A stretch of 64,000 nt of DNA, from assembly GCA_007745835.1 (NCBI GenBank), contig CP036424.1, positions 4,659,831-4,723,830 on the forward strand. The letters are read 5' to 3'. A program made the translations under genes and the position numbers. The stretch's first letter is position 1. Each line of letters opens with the position of its first letter. Shown in pieces: positions 34,956 through 43,071 of this stretch. Under the pieces are notes generated by a model that saw only the letters and a list, made by a program, of their open reading frames with translations, did not search any database and was not told the DNA's origin. This stretch comes from Planctomycetes bacterium MalM25 (GTDB taxonomy: Bacteria; Planctomycetota; Planctomycetia; Pirellulales; Lacipirellulaceae).

Positions 34956-34989
34956 GGATTCATCCGTGTCTATCACGTTCAGCCGTGGC
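34956..34989 (-). repeat. ACCACAGATGAACAC-type repeat, copy B (diverged, inverted)
   Basis: The reverse complement reads AGCCACGGCTGAACGTGATA then GACACGGATGAAT, aligned to copy A with about 70% identity by eye. It lies between the DUF2199 start and the 3' end of the DUF255 gene, which it touches. Confidence 0.6.
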
Positions 34990-37061
34990 TAACTCGCCAG
35001 CGCCGCGCGAATCGCCGCCGCGCCAACGATCGGCTCGCCGCACGTGTGGCCTTGGCAGACGTACAGCGTCGCCTCGCCGTTGACCGAGGTCTTCCCCTCG
35101 AACAGCGGAGCCATCAGCGGCGAGGGTTGGCAGGGGCCGATCCGGCCCGCGAGCACCCGGCGGGGGGCGAGTTGGCGGCGCAACTCGGCGGCGATCTGCT
35201 CGGCGTCGGGGCCGATCCCCATGAGGACCACCTCCTCGGTCGGTCCGAGCCAGAGGTCGAGCGCCGCGAGCATCTGGCCGCTGGCGGTGGGCGCCTTCTG
35301 CATGAGCGGGGCGGCCGCCTGGAGCGTCTGCTCGGCCGCGTCGAGGTACTTCGCCTGGCCGGTCAGCTTGCTGAGCCGCACCAGGGCGGTCGCCGCCAGC
35401 GAGGCGCCGCCGGGCGTGGCGTTGTCGGTCAGTTCCTTGTTGCGGACGATCAGCGCCTCGTGGTCGTCGGCCGTGTAGAAGAAGCCGCCCCCGTCCGGGT
35501 CGGCGAACTTGTCGAGCACCACGTCGAGCAGCTCGGCCGCCTGCTCGAGCCGCCGCTCGTCGAAGGTCGCCTCGTACAGCGAGACCAAGCCGTTCGCCAT
35601 CGCCGTGTAGTCGTCCAGGTACGCGGCGAGCTTCGCCTCGCCGCCGCGCGAGGTGTGCAGCAGACGGCCGTCGGCATCGCGCATCTTGTCGAGCACGAAG
35701 TCCGCAGCGCGGCTCGCCGCGCCCGTGTACTTCGCCTCGCCGAAGGCGCCGCCGGCGCGGGCGAGGGCGTCGATCATCAGGCCGTTCCAGCCCGCCAGGA
35801 CCTTGTCGTCCAGGCCGGGGCGGGGTCGCTTCTCGCGCAAAGCGGTGAGCTTCTCGCGCCAGCCGGCCAGCTCGCGGCGGAGGTCGGCCTCGTTGACGCC
35901 CATCAGCTTCGCCTGCGCGCTGATCGACTTGGGCAGCGAGAGCACGTTGCGGCCCTCGAAGTTGCCGATCGGCGTGACGTCGTACACGCGGCAGAACGTG
36001 TCGGCCTCCTCCTCGCCGATCGCCTTGCGGATCTCCTCGGGCTTCCACGTGTAGTAGAGCCCCTCCTCCGCGTGGCCCTCCGGATCGTTCGCGGGCAGGC
36101 TGTCGGCGTCCTCGGTGCTGTAGAACCCGCCGTCGGGCGCGGTCATGTCGCGGAGCACGTAATCGAGCGTCTCGCTCGCGATGCGGCGGAACTCGGCGTC
36201 GCCGGTCGCTTGGAACGCCTCGGTGTAGACGCCGGCGAGCAGCGCGTTGTCGTACAGCATCTTCTCGAAGTGCGGCACGAGCCACCGCTCGTCGACGCTG
36301 TACCGCGCGAAGCCGCCACCCAGGTGGTCGTAGATGCCGCCGGCGGCCATCTGCGTGAGCGTCGTGCGGACCATGTCGAGCCATGCGCCGCGGCCGGTGG
36401 TCTTCCACAGCCGCAAGAGGACGCTCAGGTCCATCGTGTGCGGGAACTTCGGCGCGCCGCCGAAGCCGCCGTGCGTGGCGTCGAAGGTCCGCTCCAGCTC
36501 GCGCCCCGCACCCAATAAAAGTTCTAAGTCGAGCGGTGTGTCGTCGCCCCCGTCGGCGGCGACCAGCTGGCCGAGCTTCTCGGTGAGCTGATCGCCCATC
36601 TCGATCGCCTGGTCGCGGCGGTTCTGCCACGCGTCCTGCACCGCCTCGAGTACCTGGTCGAAGCCGGGCATGCCGCGTTGCGCGGTGGGGGGCCAGTAGG
36701 TGCCGCCGTAGAACGGCTTGAGGTCGGGCGTCAGGAAGACGCTCATCGGCCACCCGCCCCGCCCCGTCATCGCCTGGACGGCGTTCATGTAGATCTGGTC
36801 GAGGTCGGGGCGCTCTTCGCGGTCGACCTTGATGCAAACGAAGTGCTGGTTGAGCGTGGCGGCGAGCTCCGCGTTCTCAAAACTCTCGTGCTCCATCACG
36901 TGGCACCAGTGGCACGCCGAGTAGCCGATCGACAAGAAGATCGGCTTGTCTTCCTGCTTGGCCAGGGCCAAGGCCTCCTCGCCCCAGGGCCGCCAATCGA
37001 CCGGGTTGTCCTGGTGCTGGAGCAGGTAGGGGGAGGACTCGTCCTTGAGCGCGTTGGGCAT
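34989..37061 (-). CDS. DUF255/YyaL thioredoxin-domain protein (SSP411 family)
   Basis: A 690-residue protein of the YyaL/SPATA20 family. The N-terminal DUF255 thioredoxin-like domain has [20 protein letters not shown] and the active-site-like [14 protein letters not shown], then [16 protein letters not shown] and [24 protein letters not shown]. The C-terminal part is an (alpha/alpha)6 barrel like N-acylglucosamine epimerases ([28 protein letters not shown]). Biochemical function is not established. Full length; ATG 37061. A repeat copy touches its 3' end. Confidence 0.93.
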   Translation of the reverse strand: MPNALKDESSPYLLQHQDNPVDWRPWGEEALALAKQEDKPIFLSIGYSACHWCHVMEHESFENAELAATLNQHFVCIKVDREERPDLDQIYMNAVQAMTGRGGWPMSVFLTPDLKPFYGGTYWPPTAQRGMPGFDQVLEAVQDAWQNRRDQAIEMGDQLTEKLGQLVAADGGDDTPLDLELLLGAGRELERTFDATHGGFGGAPKFPHTMDLSVLLRLWKTTGRGAWLDMVRTTLTQMAAGGIYDHLGGGFARYSVDERWLVPHFEKMLYDNALLAGVYTEAFQATGDAEFRRIASETLDYVLRDMTAPDGGFYSTEDADSLPANDPEGHAEEGLYYTWKPEEIRKAIGEEEADTFCRVYDVTPIGNFEGRNVLSLPKSISAQAKLMGVNEADLRRELAGWREKLTALREKRPRPGLDDKVLAGWNGLMIDALARAGGAFGEAKYTGAASRAADFVLDKMRDADGRLLHTSRGGEAKLAAYLDDYTAMANGLVSLYEATFDERRLEQAAELLDVVLDKFADPDGGGFFYTADDHEALIVRNKELTDNATPGGASLAATALVRLSKLTGQAKYLDAAEQTLQAAAPLMQKAPTASGQMLAALDLWLGPTEEVVLMGIGPDAEQIAAELRRQLAPRRVLAGRIGPCQPSPLMAPLFEGKTSVNGEATLYVCQGHTCGEPIVGAAAIRAALAS

Positions 37062-37141
37062 GCTGGCGCCAGCTGAGGGGGAAGGGCGTCGATTTCTTTG
37101 AACCCTAGAGGGTCTCCAGCGACCAGGATAGCGGACATCCC

Positions 37142-37729
37142 ATGCCCGACGCCGCCCCCCATCCGCCGAACCGGCCGCACTCTAAGGAGGAGGCCCTCGA
37201 TCAGTGGCTCGTCCTCCGCGCCCAGGACAGCGAGGAGGACGCCCTGCGGCGGCTGGTCGCCCGCTGGTCGGCGCGGCTCAAGCGGCATGCCACACGGCTC
37301 ACGGGCGACCCCCACGGGGCGGCCGACGTCGCCCAGGAAGCCTGGATCGCCATCGTGCGGGGCCTGCCGCGCCTGGAAGACCCGGCGTGCTTCCGCCGTT
37401 GGGCGTACCGGATCGTGACCAACAAATCGGCCGACTGGGTCCGCCGCCGCCAGACCCACCGCGCCCACAACGCGCCGCTGGTCGAAGAGCCGACCGCGGC
37501 AAGCGTGGAACCAACCGACGAACGGCTCGACGCCCTCGGCGTCGCGCTCGCGAAGCTTCCAGACAAGGACCGCACCATCCTGGCGATGCACTACACCGAA
37601 TCAATGCCGCTGACCGAAATCGCCGAGGCGCTCACGCTGCCCGTCGGCACCGTGAAGTCACGCCTCTACCACGCCCGCCAACGGCTCAAGGCGACGCTCG
37701 AACCCCAAAGCCCGGAGGACCGATCATGA
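37142..37729 (+). CDS. ECF-type RNA polymerase sigma factor
   Basis: A 195-residue sigma-70 family protein. Region 2: [55 protein letters not shown]. Region 4: [45 protein letters not shown]. There is no region 3, as in ECF factors. The stop overlaps the start of the small membrane protein (ATGA), which probably acts as its regulator. Targets are unknown. Confidence 0.9.
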   Translation: MPDAAPHPPNRPHSKEEALDQWLVLRAQDSEEDALRRLVARWSARLKRHATRLTGDPHGAADVAQEAWIAIVRGLPRLEDPACFRRWAYRIVTNKSADWVRRRQTHRAHNAPLVEEPTAASVEPTDERLDALGVALAKLPDKDRTILAMHYTESMPLTEIAEALTLPVGTVKSRLYHARQRLKATLEPQSPEDRS

Positions 37730-38106
37730 GCGATAAGACCGACGACCTGATCCGCGACGCGCTGCAGCGCGAAGAGAAGCGCATCGAAGAAACGATGGAG
37801 GACGACCTGCAGGTCACCGAACTGATCGTCAGCAGCTTCCGCGGCCGCCAGCGCTGGCTGACGATCTTCCCGATGCTGCTGTCGCTGGTTTACTCGGCGA
37901 TCCTGTTTTGGTCCGCGTACGAATTCTTCCAGACCGAGAACGTGAAGCACCAGATCGCCTGGGCGACGCTCTTCACCGGCATGGGCATGTCGATCATCGC
38001 GACCAAGATCTGGATCTGGGGCGAGTGGCGCCGCGCGGCGCTGACGCGCGAGCTGAAGCGGTTGGAGCTGCGCGTCGTCGAACTGAGTGAACGGGTGGGT
38101 TCTTGA
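37726..38106 (+). CDS. Small two-helix membrane protein, partner of the ECF sigma factor
   Basis: A 126-residue protein with a charged N-terminal domain ([27 protein letters not shown] ... SSFRGRQRW), two transmembrane helices (LTIFPMLLSLVYSAILFW and IAWATLFTGMGMSIIATKIWIW) and a basic helical C-terminus (ELKRLELRVVELSERV). It resembles small proteins found after planctomycete ECF sigma genes (DUF6768-like, from memory). It is co-translated with the sigma factor (4-nt overlap; GGAGG 9 nt upstream). A membrane anti-sigma-like role is inferred from position; no zinc-binding anti-sigma motif is seen. Confidence 0.75.
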   Translation: MSDKTDDLIRDALQREEKRIEETMEDDLQVTELIVSSFRGRQRWLTIFPMLLSLVYSAILFWSAYEFFQTENVKHQIAWATLFTGMGMSIIATKIWIWGEWRRAALTRELKRLELRVVELSERVGS

Positions 38107-38145
38107 AGGAACCGCAGATGAACGCCGATAAACGCGGATGGATTA
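38107..38145 (+). repeat. ACCACAGATGAACAC-type repeat, copy C
   Basis: AGGAACCGCAGATGAACGCC then GATAAACGCGGATGGATT, starting at the stop codon of the sigma partner gene. It faces inverted copy D across the small membrane gene at 38155-38496. Confidence 0.8.
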
Positions 38146-38154
38146 CTCATCGTC

Positions 38155-38496
38155 TTAATTCGTTCGTTGAGTAGGTAAAAGGAAGAGAGGCGCCGCTAAG
38201 AGCATCCATACGGGGATGAGATAAAACAGCGACTGACCGATGCCGGACTCCGAGTAACCTTGTGCGATGCGCAACAACCAATCCGGCAACGGGCTGAATG
38301 GCTGGATCTCACTGCGCACCGTGCAGACAACCCATAGAGTGCTCAGCCACCACAGCAGACAACCCACACCAGCCCAAAGCCGGACCTTTGCTGGGTAGCT
38401 CTTATCCTTCGCCAAACCCCAACAGACGACCCCGGCTAGAAAAAAGGACACCGTGATTGGAGTCACGCCGGCATGTGACGCAAGCAGTGAGAACAC
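38155..38496 (-). CDS. Orphan small membrane protein in repeat cassette
   Basis: A 113-residue hydrophobic protein with three or four likely transmembrane segments (VTPITVSFFLAGVVCWGLA, LWAGVGCLLWWLSTLWVVC, IGQSLFYLIPVWMLLAAPLFLL). I recognise no family. It lies between repeat copies C (38107-38145) and D (38506-38541), which point toward each other, the same arrangement and strand as the DUF2199 gene. Lower GC than its neighbours is visible by eye. Start ATG 38496. A real gene is likely but not certain. Confidence 0.6.
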   Translation of the reverse strand: MFSLLASHAGVTPITVSFFLAGVVCWGLAKDKSYPAKVRLWAGVGCLLWWLSTLWVVCTVRSEIQPFSPLPDWLLRIAQGYSESGIGQSLFYLIPVWMLLAAPLFLLPTQRTN

Positions 38497-38505
38497 CCTG
38501 CACCC

Positions 38506-38541
38506 CTCATCTGTGTTTATCCGTGTTCATCTGTGGTTCCT
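38506..38541 (-). repeat. ACCACAGATGAACAC-type repeat, copy D (inverted)
   Basis: The reverse complement reads AGGAACCACAGATGAACACG then GATAAACACAGATGAG. It overlaps the last bases of the mnmA gene on the other side, so it also marks the 3' boundary of mnmA. Confidence 0.85.
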
Positions 38542-39721
38542 AATCGATCCACCCGCCCCCCAGCACACGGGCCGGCTCGTCGGCCGCGTAGCAGACCACG
38601 GCTTGGCCGGGAGTGACCCCCTGCTGGGGCTCGTCGAAAACGACTCGGAAACGCCCCGCGCCGAGCAGCTCCAGCATCGCCGGCGCGGCGGCGGAGTTGT
38701 AACGGATCTGGGCTTCGCAGCGGATCGGTTCGCCCTTGTGCAATTCGATCAGCCAGTTGGCTTCGGACGCTTCGAGCGCTGACCGATTGAGATCGCCGCG
38801 CTCTCCGAGGACGACACGCTTGGTCTCCGGCTCGATGGCAACGACGAACATCGGCTTGCCGAGCGCGATGCCCAGGCCCTTGCGCTGGCCGACCGTGAAG
38901 CCATCGATCCCCGTGTGGCGGCCGACGACCTCGCCGTCGGTCGTGACGAAGTCGCCCGCGCGGTCCTCGTCGTCCAAGCGGCGCTTCACGAACTCGTCAT
39001 AGCGGCCCTGGGTGACGAAGCAGATCTCCTGGCTGTCCTTCTTCTCCGCGACGTTCAGCCCGATGCCCGCGGCGAGCTCGCGGATCTTCGGCTTCTGAAA
39101 ACCGCCCACCGGCAGCAGCATCCGCGGCAAGAGCTCGCGGCCGATGCCCGCCAGCACGTACGACTGGTCCTTGCCCGCGTCGACGCCCCGCAGGAGCGCC
39201 GCGCCGTCGTCGCGCTGCTCCAATCGGGCATAGTGGCCCGTCGCCACGAACTCGGCGCCGATCGAGTCGGCGTAGTCGAACAGCTTGCCGAACTTGATCC
39301 AGTTGTTGCACTGCACGCACGGGTTCGGCGTGCGGCCGCGGGCGTACTCGTCCACGAAGTAATCCATGATGCGCCCGAACTCGGCGTCCAGGTCGAGCGC
39401 GTAAAAGGGCATCCCCAACCGGTCGGAGACCCGGCGGGCGTCCTCGGCGTCGGCCGCGGTGCAGCAGCCCTGCTTGTGATCGAGCCGGTTAACCACGGGG
39501 AGCTGTTTCCCTGATAGCCCCGACCAAGCTTGGTCGGGGTGACTGCCCAATCCGTTCTCCTGATCTCCTCCACTCCCAGCACCCTCCACCGCACACGCGG
39601 CCGGGCTCTGCTCCCCGTGCCGCATGAAGACCCCCACGACCTCGTGCCCCGCTTCGAGCAGCAAGTGCGCAGCGACACTCGAATCGACGCCGCCGGACAT
39701 GGCTAGAACAACGCGGGACAT
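38540..39721 (-). CDS. mnmA: tRNA-specific 2-thiouridylase MnmA, with a repeat-encoded insert
   Basis: Thiolates U34 of tRNA Lys, Glu and Gln using ATP and persulfide sulfur. The PP-loop is MSGGVDSS (residues 8-15), the catalytic Cys lies in TPNPCVQCN, and the second Cys in KKDSQEICFV. The normal fold continues to the C-terminal barrel. The protein has 393 residues against about 368 in E. coli. Part of the excess (residues about 60-70, [11 protein letters not shown]) is encoded by a 22-nt perfect palindrome at 39518-39539, in a linker before LDHKQGCC. The frame is kept, so activity is probably retained. The window also holds a cysteine desulfurase (62636-63826), a possible sulfur donor. Confidence 0.93.
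   Translation of the reverse strand: MSRVVLAMSGGVDSSVAAHLLLEAGHEVVGVFMRHGEQSPAACAVEGAGSGGDQENGLGSHPDQAWSGLSGKQLPVVNRLDHKQGCCTAADAEDARRVSDRLGMPFYALDLDAEFGRIMDYFVDEYARGRTPNPCVQCNNWIKFGKLFDYADSIGAEFVATGHYARLEQRDDGAALLRGVDAGKDQSYVLAGIGRELLPRMLLPVGGFQKPKIRELAAGIGLNVAEKKDSQEICFVTQGRYDEFVKRRLDDEDRAGDFVTTDGEVVGRHTGIDGFTVGQRKGLGIALGKPMFVVAIEPETKRVVLGERGDLNRSALEASEANWLIELHKGEPIRCEAQIRYNSAAAPAMLELLGAGRFRVVFDEPQQGVTPGQAVVCYAADEPARVLGGGWID
39518..39539. repeat. 22-nt perfect palindrome inside mnmA
   Basis: CCCCGACCAAG followed directly by its reverse complement CTTGGTCGGGG. On the mnmA coding strand the shared block extends to 27 nt (ACCCCGACCAAG ... GGGGCTAT), identical to 55026-55052. Read in frame it gives PDQAWSGL in both genes. 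Confidence 0.92.
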
Positions 39722-39754
39722 CTTTCTCCGTACGGTTGCTTATCCGCTGGTCTG

Positions 39755-39784
39755 GCGAGCCCCCGACATGAGTCGGGGGCTCGC
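39755..39784. repeat. 13-bp hairpin between mnmA and prfB
   Basis: GCGAGCCCCCGAC and GTCGGGGGCTCGC form a perfect 13-bp stem around ATGA. Its core CCCCGAC/GTCGGGG is the same as in the coding palindromes at 39518 and 55027. The two genes here are divergent, so it is not an ordinary terminator; it lies in their shared upstream region. Confidence 0.8.
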
Positions 39785-39870
39785 CGTTGGACCGCCCACT
39801 ATCCTACGCGGTCGGGGCCCCGATATCATGCAGGACTCTCACCCAGGCAACGAGACCCACCGGCGCTCCC

Positions 39871-40993
39871 ATGGACAAAGAATGGCACGATCGCGGCGAC
39901 GCGATCCAGGAGGCTCTGACGCAGCTCAGAGACTCTCTTTGACTACGCCAACAAGAAGGAACGCATCGCGGCCATCGAGGCCGAGCAGGGCCAACCCGGA
40001 TTCTGGGACAACCAGGAGAAGGCCCAAGCCGCCATCGGCGAGATGAAGGGGCTGATGAGCGTCGTCGGACCGCTCGACGAGGCGATCTCCGCGGCCGAGG
40101 ACCTGGCGGCCGCCTTCGAGATGGCCGAGGAGGACCCCGACTTCGAGTCGGAGGCCCAGGGCGAAGTCGAGCGGATCGAGCAGATGCTCGAGGGCCTGAA
40201 GCTCTCCGCCCTGCTGAACGGCCCCAACGACGGCGCCGGCGCGATCATCACCATCAACGCCCGCGACGGCGGCACCGACGCCAACGACTGGGCCGAGATG
40301 CTCCTGCGGATGTACATCCAGTGGGCCGGCAAGGGGGAGTACTCCGCCGAGCTGCTCGACCGGGACGACAATCAAGAGGCGGGCATCAACAGCGCCTCGA
40401 TCGCGATCCGCGGCCCGATGGCGTACGGCTACCTGCGCGGCGAGACCGGCATGCACCGGCTCGTGCGGATCAGCCCGTTCAACTCGGAAGGCAAACGCCA
40501 GACGAGCTTCGCCGCGGTCGACGTCACGCCCGAGATCAACGACTCGATCGACATCGAGATCGCCGAGTCCGACGTGCGGACGGACACCTACCGCGCCTCG
40601 GGCGCGGGCGGTCAGCACGTCAACAAGACCGACTCCGCGGTGCGCCTCACGCACCTGCCGACCGGCGCGGTCGTGCAGTGCCAGAATGAGCGCTCCCAGC
40701 ACAAGAACCGCGCCAGCGCCTGGAAGATGCTCCGCGCGAAGATCGCGCAGCTCGAAGAGGACAAGCGCGACGCCGAGGAGGCCGCCGCCCGCGGTCAGCA
40801 GGCGAAGACCGGCTTCGGCAGCCAGATCCGCAACTACTTCCTGCACCCCGACCAGCGGGTGAAGGACACACGGACGAAGTACCAGCAGGGCAACTTCCAC
40901 AACGTGCTGGACGGCGACATCCAGGGCTTCCTCGAAGCGGTCCTCCGCTGGCGCGCCGGCCAGCCCGTCGAAGACGACGGCGACGACGACTGA
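39871..40993 (+). CDS. prfB: Peptide chain release factor 2, expressed by +1 frameshift
   Basis: RF2 ends translation at UGA and UAA. ATG 39871 opens a 23-codon frame (MDKEWHDRGDAIQEALTQLRDSL) ending CTT TGA at 39937-39942; slipping one base forward continues as DYANKKERIAAIEAEQG and on to the stop at 40993, about 373 residues, close to the 365 of E. coli. The stop-recognition tripeptide SPF (VRISPFNSEGKRQTSF) and the catalytic GGQ (SGAGGQHVNKTDSAVRLTH) are present. The usual autoregulation is that low RF2 favours the shift at its own UGA. The segment from 40043 alone would lack the N-terminal domain. Confidence 0.95.
39937..39943 (+). promoter_or_regulatory. RF2 programmed +1 frameshift site
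   Basis: CTTTGAC, the canonical slippery Leu codon followed by UGA and C. The internal Shine-Dalgarno-like element (AGGGGG in E. coli, just upstream of CTT) is not obvious: the preceding bases are CAGCTCAGAGACTCT, with only a weak AGAGA. A CAGGAGG lies about 23 nt upstream, too far for the usual effect. Confidence 0.9.
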
Positions 40994-41012
40994 CCACGCG
41001 ACTGCCCATCAA

Positions 41013-41040
41013 GGGCGAGCCGCAAGCGTCAGCGCCCGGA
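41013..41040 (+). repeat. GGGCGAGCCGCAAGCGTCAG-type intergenic repeat
   Basis: GGGCG ... CGCCC ends around GAGCCGCAAGCGTCAG, then GGA. Similar short repeats are common between planctomycete genes, from memory. It sits just before repeat copy E. Confidence 0.5.
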
Positions 41041-41044
41041 GGTT

Positions 41045-41076
41045 GAACCACCGATGAACACGGATAAACGCGGATG
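41045..41076 (+). repeat. ACCACAGATGAACAC-type repeat, copy E, supplying a start codon
   Basis: GAACCACCGATGAACACGGA then TAAACGCGGATG. The terminal ATG (41074-41076) is the start codon of the following gene. No inverted partner was found downstream of that gene. Confidence 0.85.
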
Positions 41077-41535
41077 CCAAAAGAGGGCGACACCGGCGCC
41101 AAGCTAACGAGCGGCGAGCTGACGCTCGAGTTCATCTGGCGTGGCGATCGCTTCGAGCACGTCATCCAACGGGGCGAAGACTCCTTGGCTTCCGCCTCAG
41201 CGCCGGGGATCGAAACGCCCGTCTACCAAGAGGTCCACCAGCAGGGGGAACTCGTCTTCGCGTCGGGCATGTCGGGCGACCGGCACTGGTCGGCGAGCGT
41301 CGAGCCGATCGAGAACGGGTTCGTCTTCGACGTCGCCTGCCGGATTAAGTCGAATGTCGAGAGGCTTGGCGTCGCGTACGAAGGAGACGGCCCACTAGAA
41401 GCCGCGCCAACCGACGGATCGGAGCTGACCAACCCGACTCAAGGCAAGCACCTTATCACCGCGCCATCTCCAAGCCGCGATCTACCCCGTACGTTGCGCT
41501 GCTGCTACCGCATCAACGGTGGGATCATCAGGTGA
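41074..41535 (+). CDS. Planctomycete hypothetical protein starting inside repeat copy E
   Basis: A 153-residue protein. The middle (ELTLEFIWRGDRFEHVI, VYQEVHQQGELVFASGMSGDRHWSASVE, FVFDVACRIKS) resembles a small conserved family I associate with Pirellulales, with the recurring pattern F-W-x-x-DR, x-SP-x-x-QE, G-x-SHWS-x-SVE and FDVACR. Function is unknown. The ATG is the last three bases of repeat copy E, and no ribosome site precedes it. The last 40 residues look less conserved. It converges on the DUF1080 gene with one base between stops. Confidence 0.65.
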   Translation: MPKEGDTGAKLTSGELTLEFIWRGDRFEHVIQRGEDSLASASAPGIETPVYQEVHQQGELVFASGMSGDRHWSASVEPIENGFVFDVACRIKSNVERLGVAYEGDGPLEAAPTDGSELTNPTQGKHLITAPSPSRDLPRTLRCCYRINGGIIR

Positions 41536-41536
41536 C

Positions 41537-42331
41537 TCACTCCGCGCCCCCTTCGGGCCCCAAACGGGCCGGCCAGGTCTTCCCGCCATCGCGGTACAAC
41601 GCGGGACGCGGCTTGCCGACCGGCTTGGTCAGCTCGCGGATCCAGATGTTGCGGAAGCGGACCGGGTTGCCGTGGTCCTGCAGCATGATCGGCCCCTTCT
41701 CCGGCAGGTCGCCGTAGCTCGAAGGCTTGTGCCACGCCGTGTCACCGGTGAGGACGTGGTGGTTCTGCACGAGCACCCCGTTGTGGACGACGGTGACCGT
41801 CGCCGGGATGATCTTCGCGCCATCGAACCGCGGGCACGTCCAGAAGATGTCGTAGTTGTTCCACTCGCCAGGCGGCCGGGTCACGTTGACCATCGGGGGC
41901 GTCTGCTTGTAGATCGATCCCGCTTGGCCCTCGGGGTAGGTCTTGTTCTCGAAGCAATCGAGGACCTGCACCTCGTACGTGCCCATCAGGAAGACGCCGC
42001 TGTTGCCGCGGCCCTGGCTCTTGCCGGTGGCGGGCAGGGGCGAGGACCACTCCAGGTGCAGCTGGCAATCGCCGAAGTGCTGCTTCGTGCGGATCGCCCC
42101 GCCGCCGACCGTGGCGACGCCGTCCGCGACGGTCCACTTCTCGCCGTTCTCCCAAGCCGAAAGGTCGGTTCCGTCGAACAGCACCACCGCGTCCGAAGGG
42201 GGGGCGTCGTCCGTCGCGCCGGGCGTGACGACGGGCGGCTCTTGCCACTCAACGGGGGGCAAGTACTCAACGGCGATGGCGGGCGCCGCGAGGAGGGGGA
42301 ACAGGGCGGCGAGGATCAGGGGGCGAGTCAT
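41537..42331 (-). CDS. Secreted DUF1080 (3-keto-disaccharide hydrolase family) protein
   Basis: A 264-residue protein with a signal peptide (LILAALFPLLAAPAIAV) and a DUF1080 jelly-roll: VVLFDGTDLSAWENGEKWTVADGVATVGGGAIRTKQHFGDCQLHLEWSSP, GNSGVFLMGTYEVQVLD, GSIYKQTPPMVNVTRPPGEWNNYDIFW and PIMLQDHGNPVRFRNIWIREL. The family, expanded in planctomycetes, has members annotated as 3-keto-disaccharide hydrolases or laminarinase-like. Start ATG 42331. Confidence 0.88.
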   Translation of the reverse strand: MTRPLILAALFPLLAAPAIAVEYLPPVEWQEPPVVTPGATDDAPPSDAVVLFDGTDLSAWENGEKWTVADGVATVGGGAIRTKQHFGDCQLHLEWSSPLPATGKSQGRGNSGVFLMGTYEVQVLDCFENKTYPEGQAGSIYKQTPPMVNVTRPPGEWNNYDIFWTCPRFDGAKIIPATVTVVHNGVLVQNHHVLTGDTAWHKPSSYGDLPEKGPIMLQDHGNPVRFRNIWIRELTKPVGKPRPALYRDGGKTWPARLGPEGGAE

Positions 42332-42426
42332 CGATCTGGGGTTCCGATAAACAGGCTTTTGCGGGCGTGAGCAGTCGGTCGAGTATGGCCCGACGCCACC
42401 CGCGCTGCAACGCGCGCCCCGACCGC

Positions 42427-42774
42427 TCAGCCGATCGCCTCGAGGATCGCCTCGCGGCTGCTCGGCTTGAGGAGCACGTGGCTGACCGAGGGCATCGCCT
42501 CGGCCCGCTCGAGGGTCTTTGTGTCGCAATTGCCGGTGAGCACGACGAACCGGGTATCGGGGCAGTCGGGCGAGGCGGTCTCGATGAAATCGAGGCCGTT
42601 CATCTCCGGCATGCTGACGTCGCTGACGACCACGTCGAAGTGCCCCGGACCGCCCAACAGGGCCTGCGCTTCGGCGGCGGAGTAAGCGACGCTCAGGTCG
42701 TACTCCGCGCTGAACTCGCGCTGCAAGGACCGCAGCATGGGGGCCTCGTCGTCAATGAACAGGATGCGCGACAT
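42427..42774 (-). CDS. Single-domain response regulator (receiver)
   Basis: A 115-residue receiver domain with no output domain. Acidic pocket FIDDEAPM, phospho-acceptor Asp in VVVSDVSMPEMNGLDF, Thr in VVLTGN and Lys in VLLKPSS. ATG 42774 is preceded by AGAGGG. It is divergent from the histidine kinase gene across 297 nt with no other gene, so it is probably that kinase's phosphorylation target; a CheY-like output is inferred. Confidence 0.9.
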   Translation of the reverse strand: MSRILFIDDEAPMLRSLQREFSAEYDLSVAYSAAEAQALLGGPGHFDVVVSDVSMPEMNGLDFIETASPDCPDTRFVVLTGNCDTKTLERAEAMPSVSHVLLKPSSREAILEAIG

Positions 42775-43071
42775 CTTCTCGAACCCTCTGGTTGCGACTC
42801 TTGGCTTGCTTCGTTCGGCCTCGTCGATTCCCACTCACTGGAAGAAGGCTCCACGGAACCCTTCACAGGGCAGCCGACTCAAGGCTAGATCACGCCTCGC
42901 GTCCCGGACACGACTTGCCGGAGCTCGGCCGCCCCCCCAGCCCTCACAATCGGAACCGCGGGCCTCAAGAGGGTTCGATTGCCGCAGAATTCGTTCGAAG
43001 GGGGGCCTGCCCGGGCCCGGCGGCGAATCCTTGCGGTGAACACCCGCCCCTGCCAGCGAGACGCCCCTCCG

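Noticed and set aside
34960..36837. A second minus-strand frame overlapping the DUF255 gene
   Set aside because: The overlapping frame at 34989-37061 carries all family motifs; this one is Arg/Gly/Pro-rich and motif-free.
40043..40993. prfB starting at 40043
   Set aside because: This would drop the N-terminal domain; the upstream 23-codon frame with CTTTGAC restores a full RF2.
34355..41076. The ACCACAGATGAACAC repeats as integron attC sites or a CRISPR array
   Set aside because: Copies are in inverted pairs with genes between them, spacing is irregular, and no integrase or cas gene is present.
41070..41080. Integrase or transposase genes linked to any repeat in the window
   Set aside because: None was recognised anywhere in the 64 kb; all repeats look non-autonomous.
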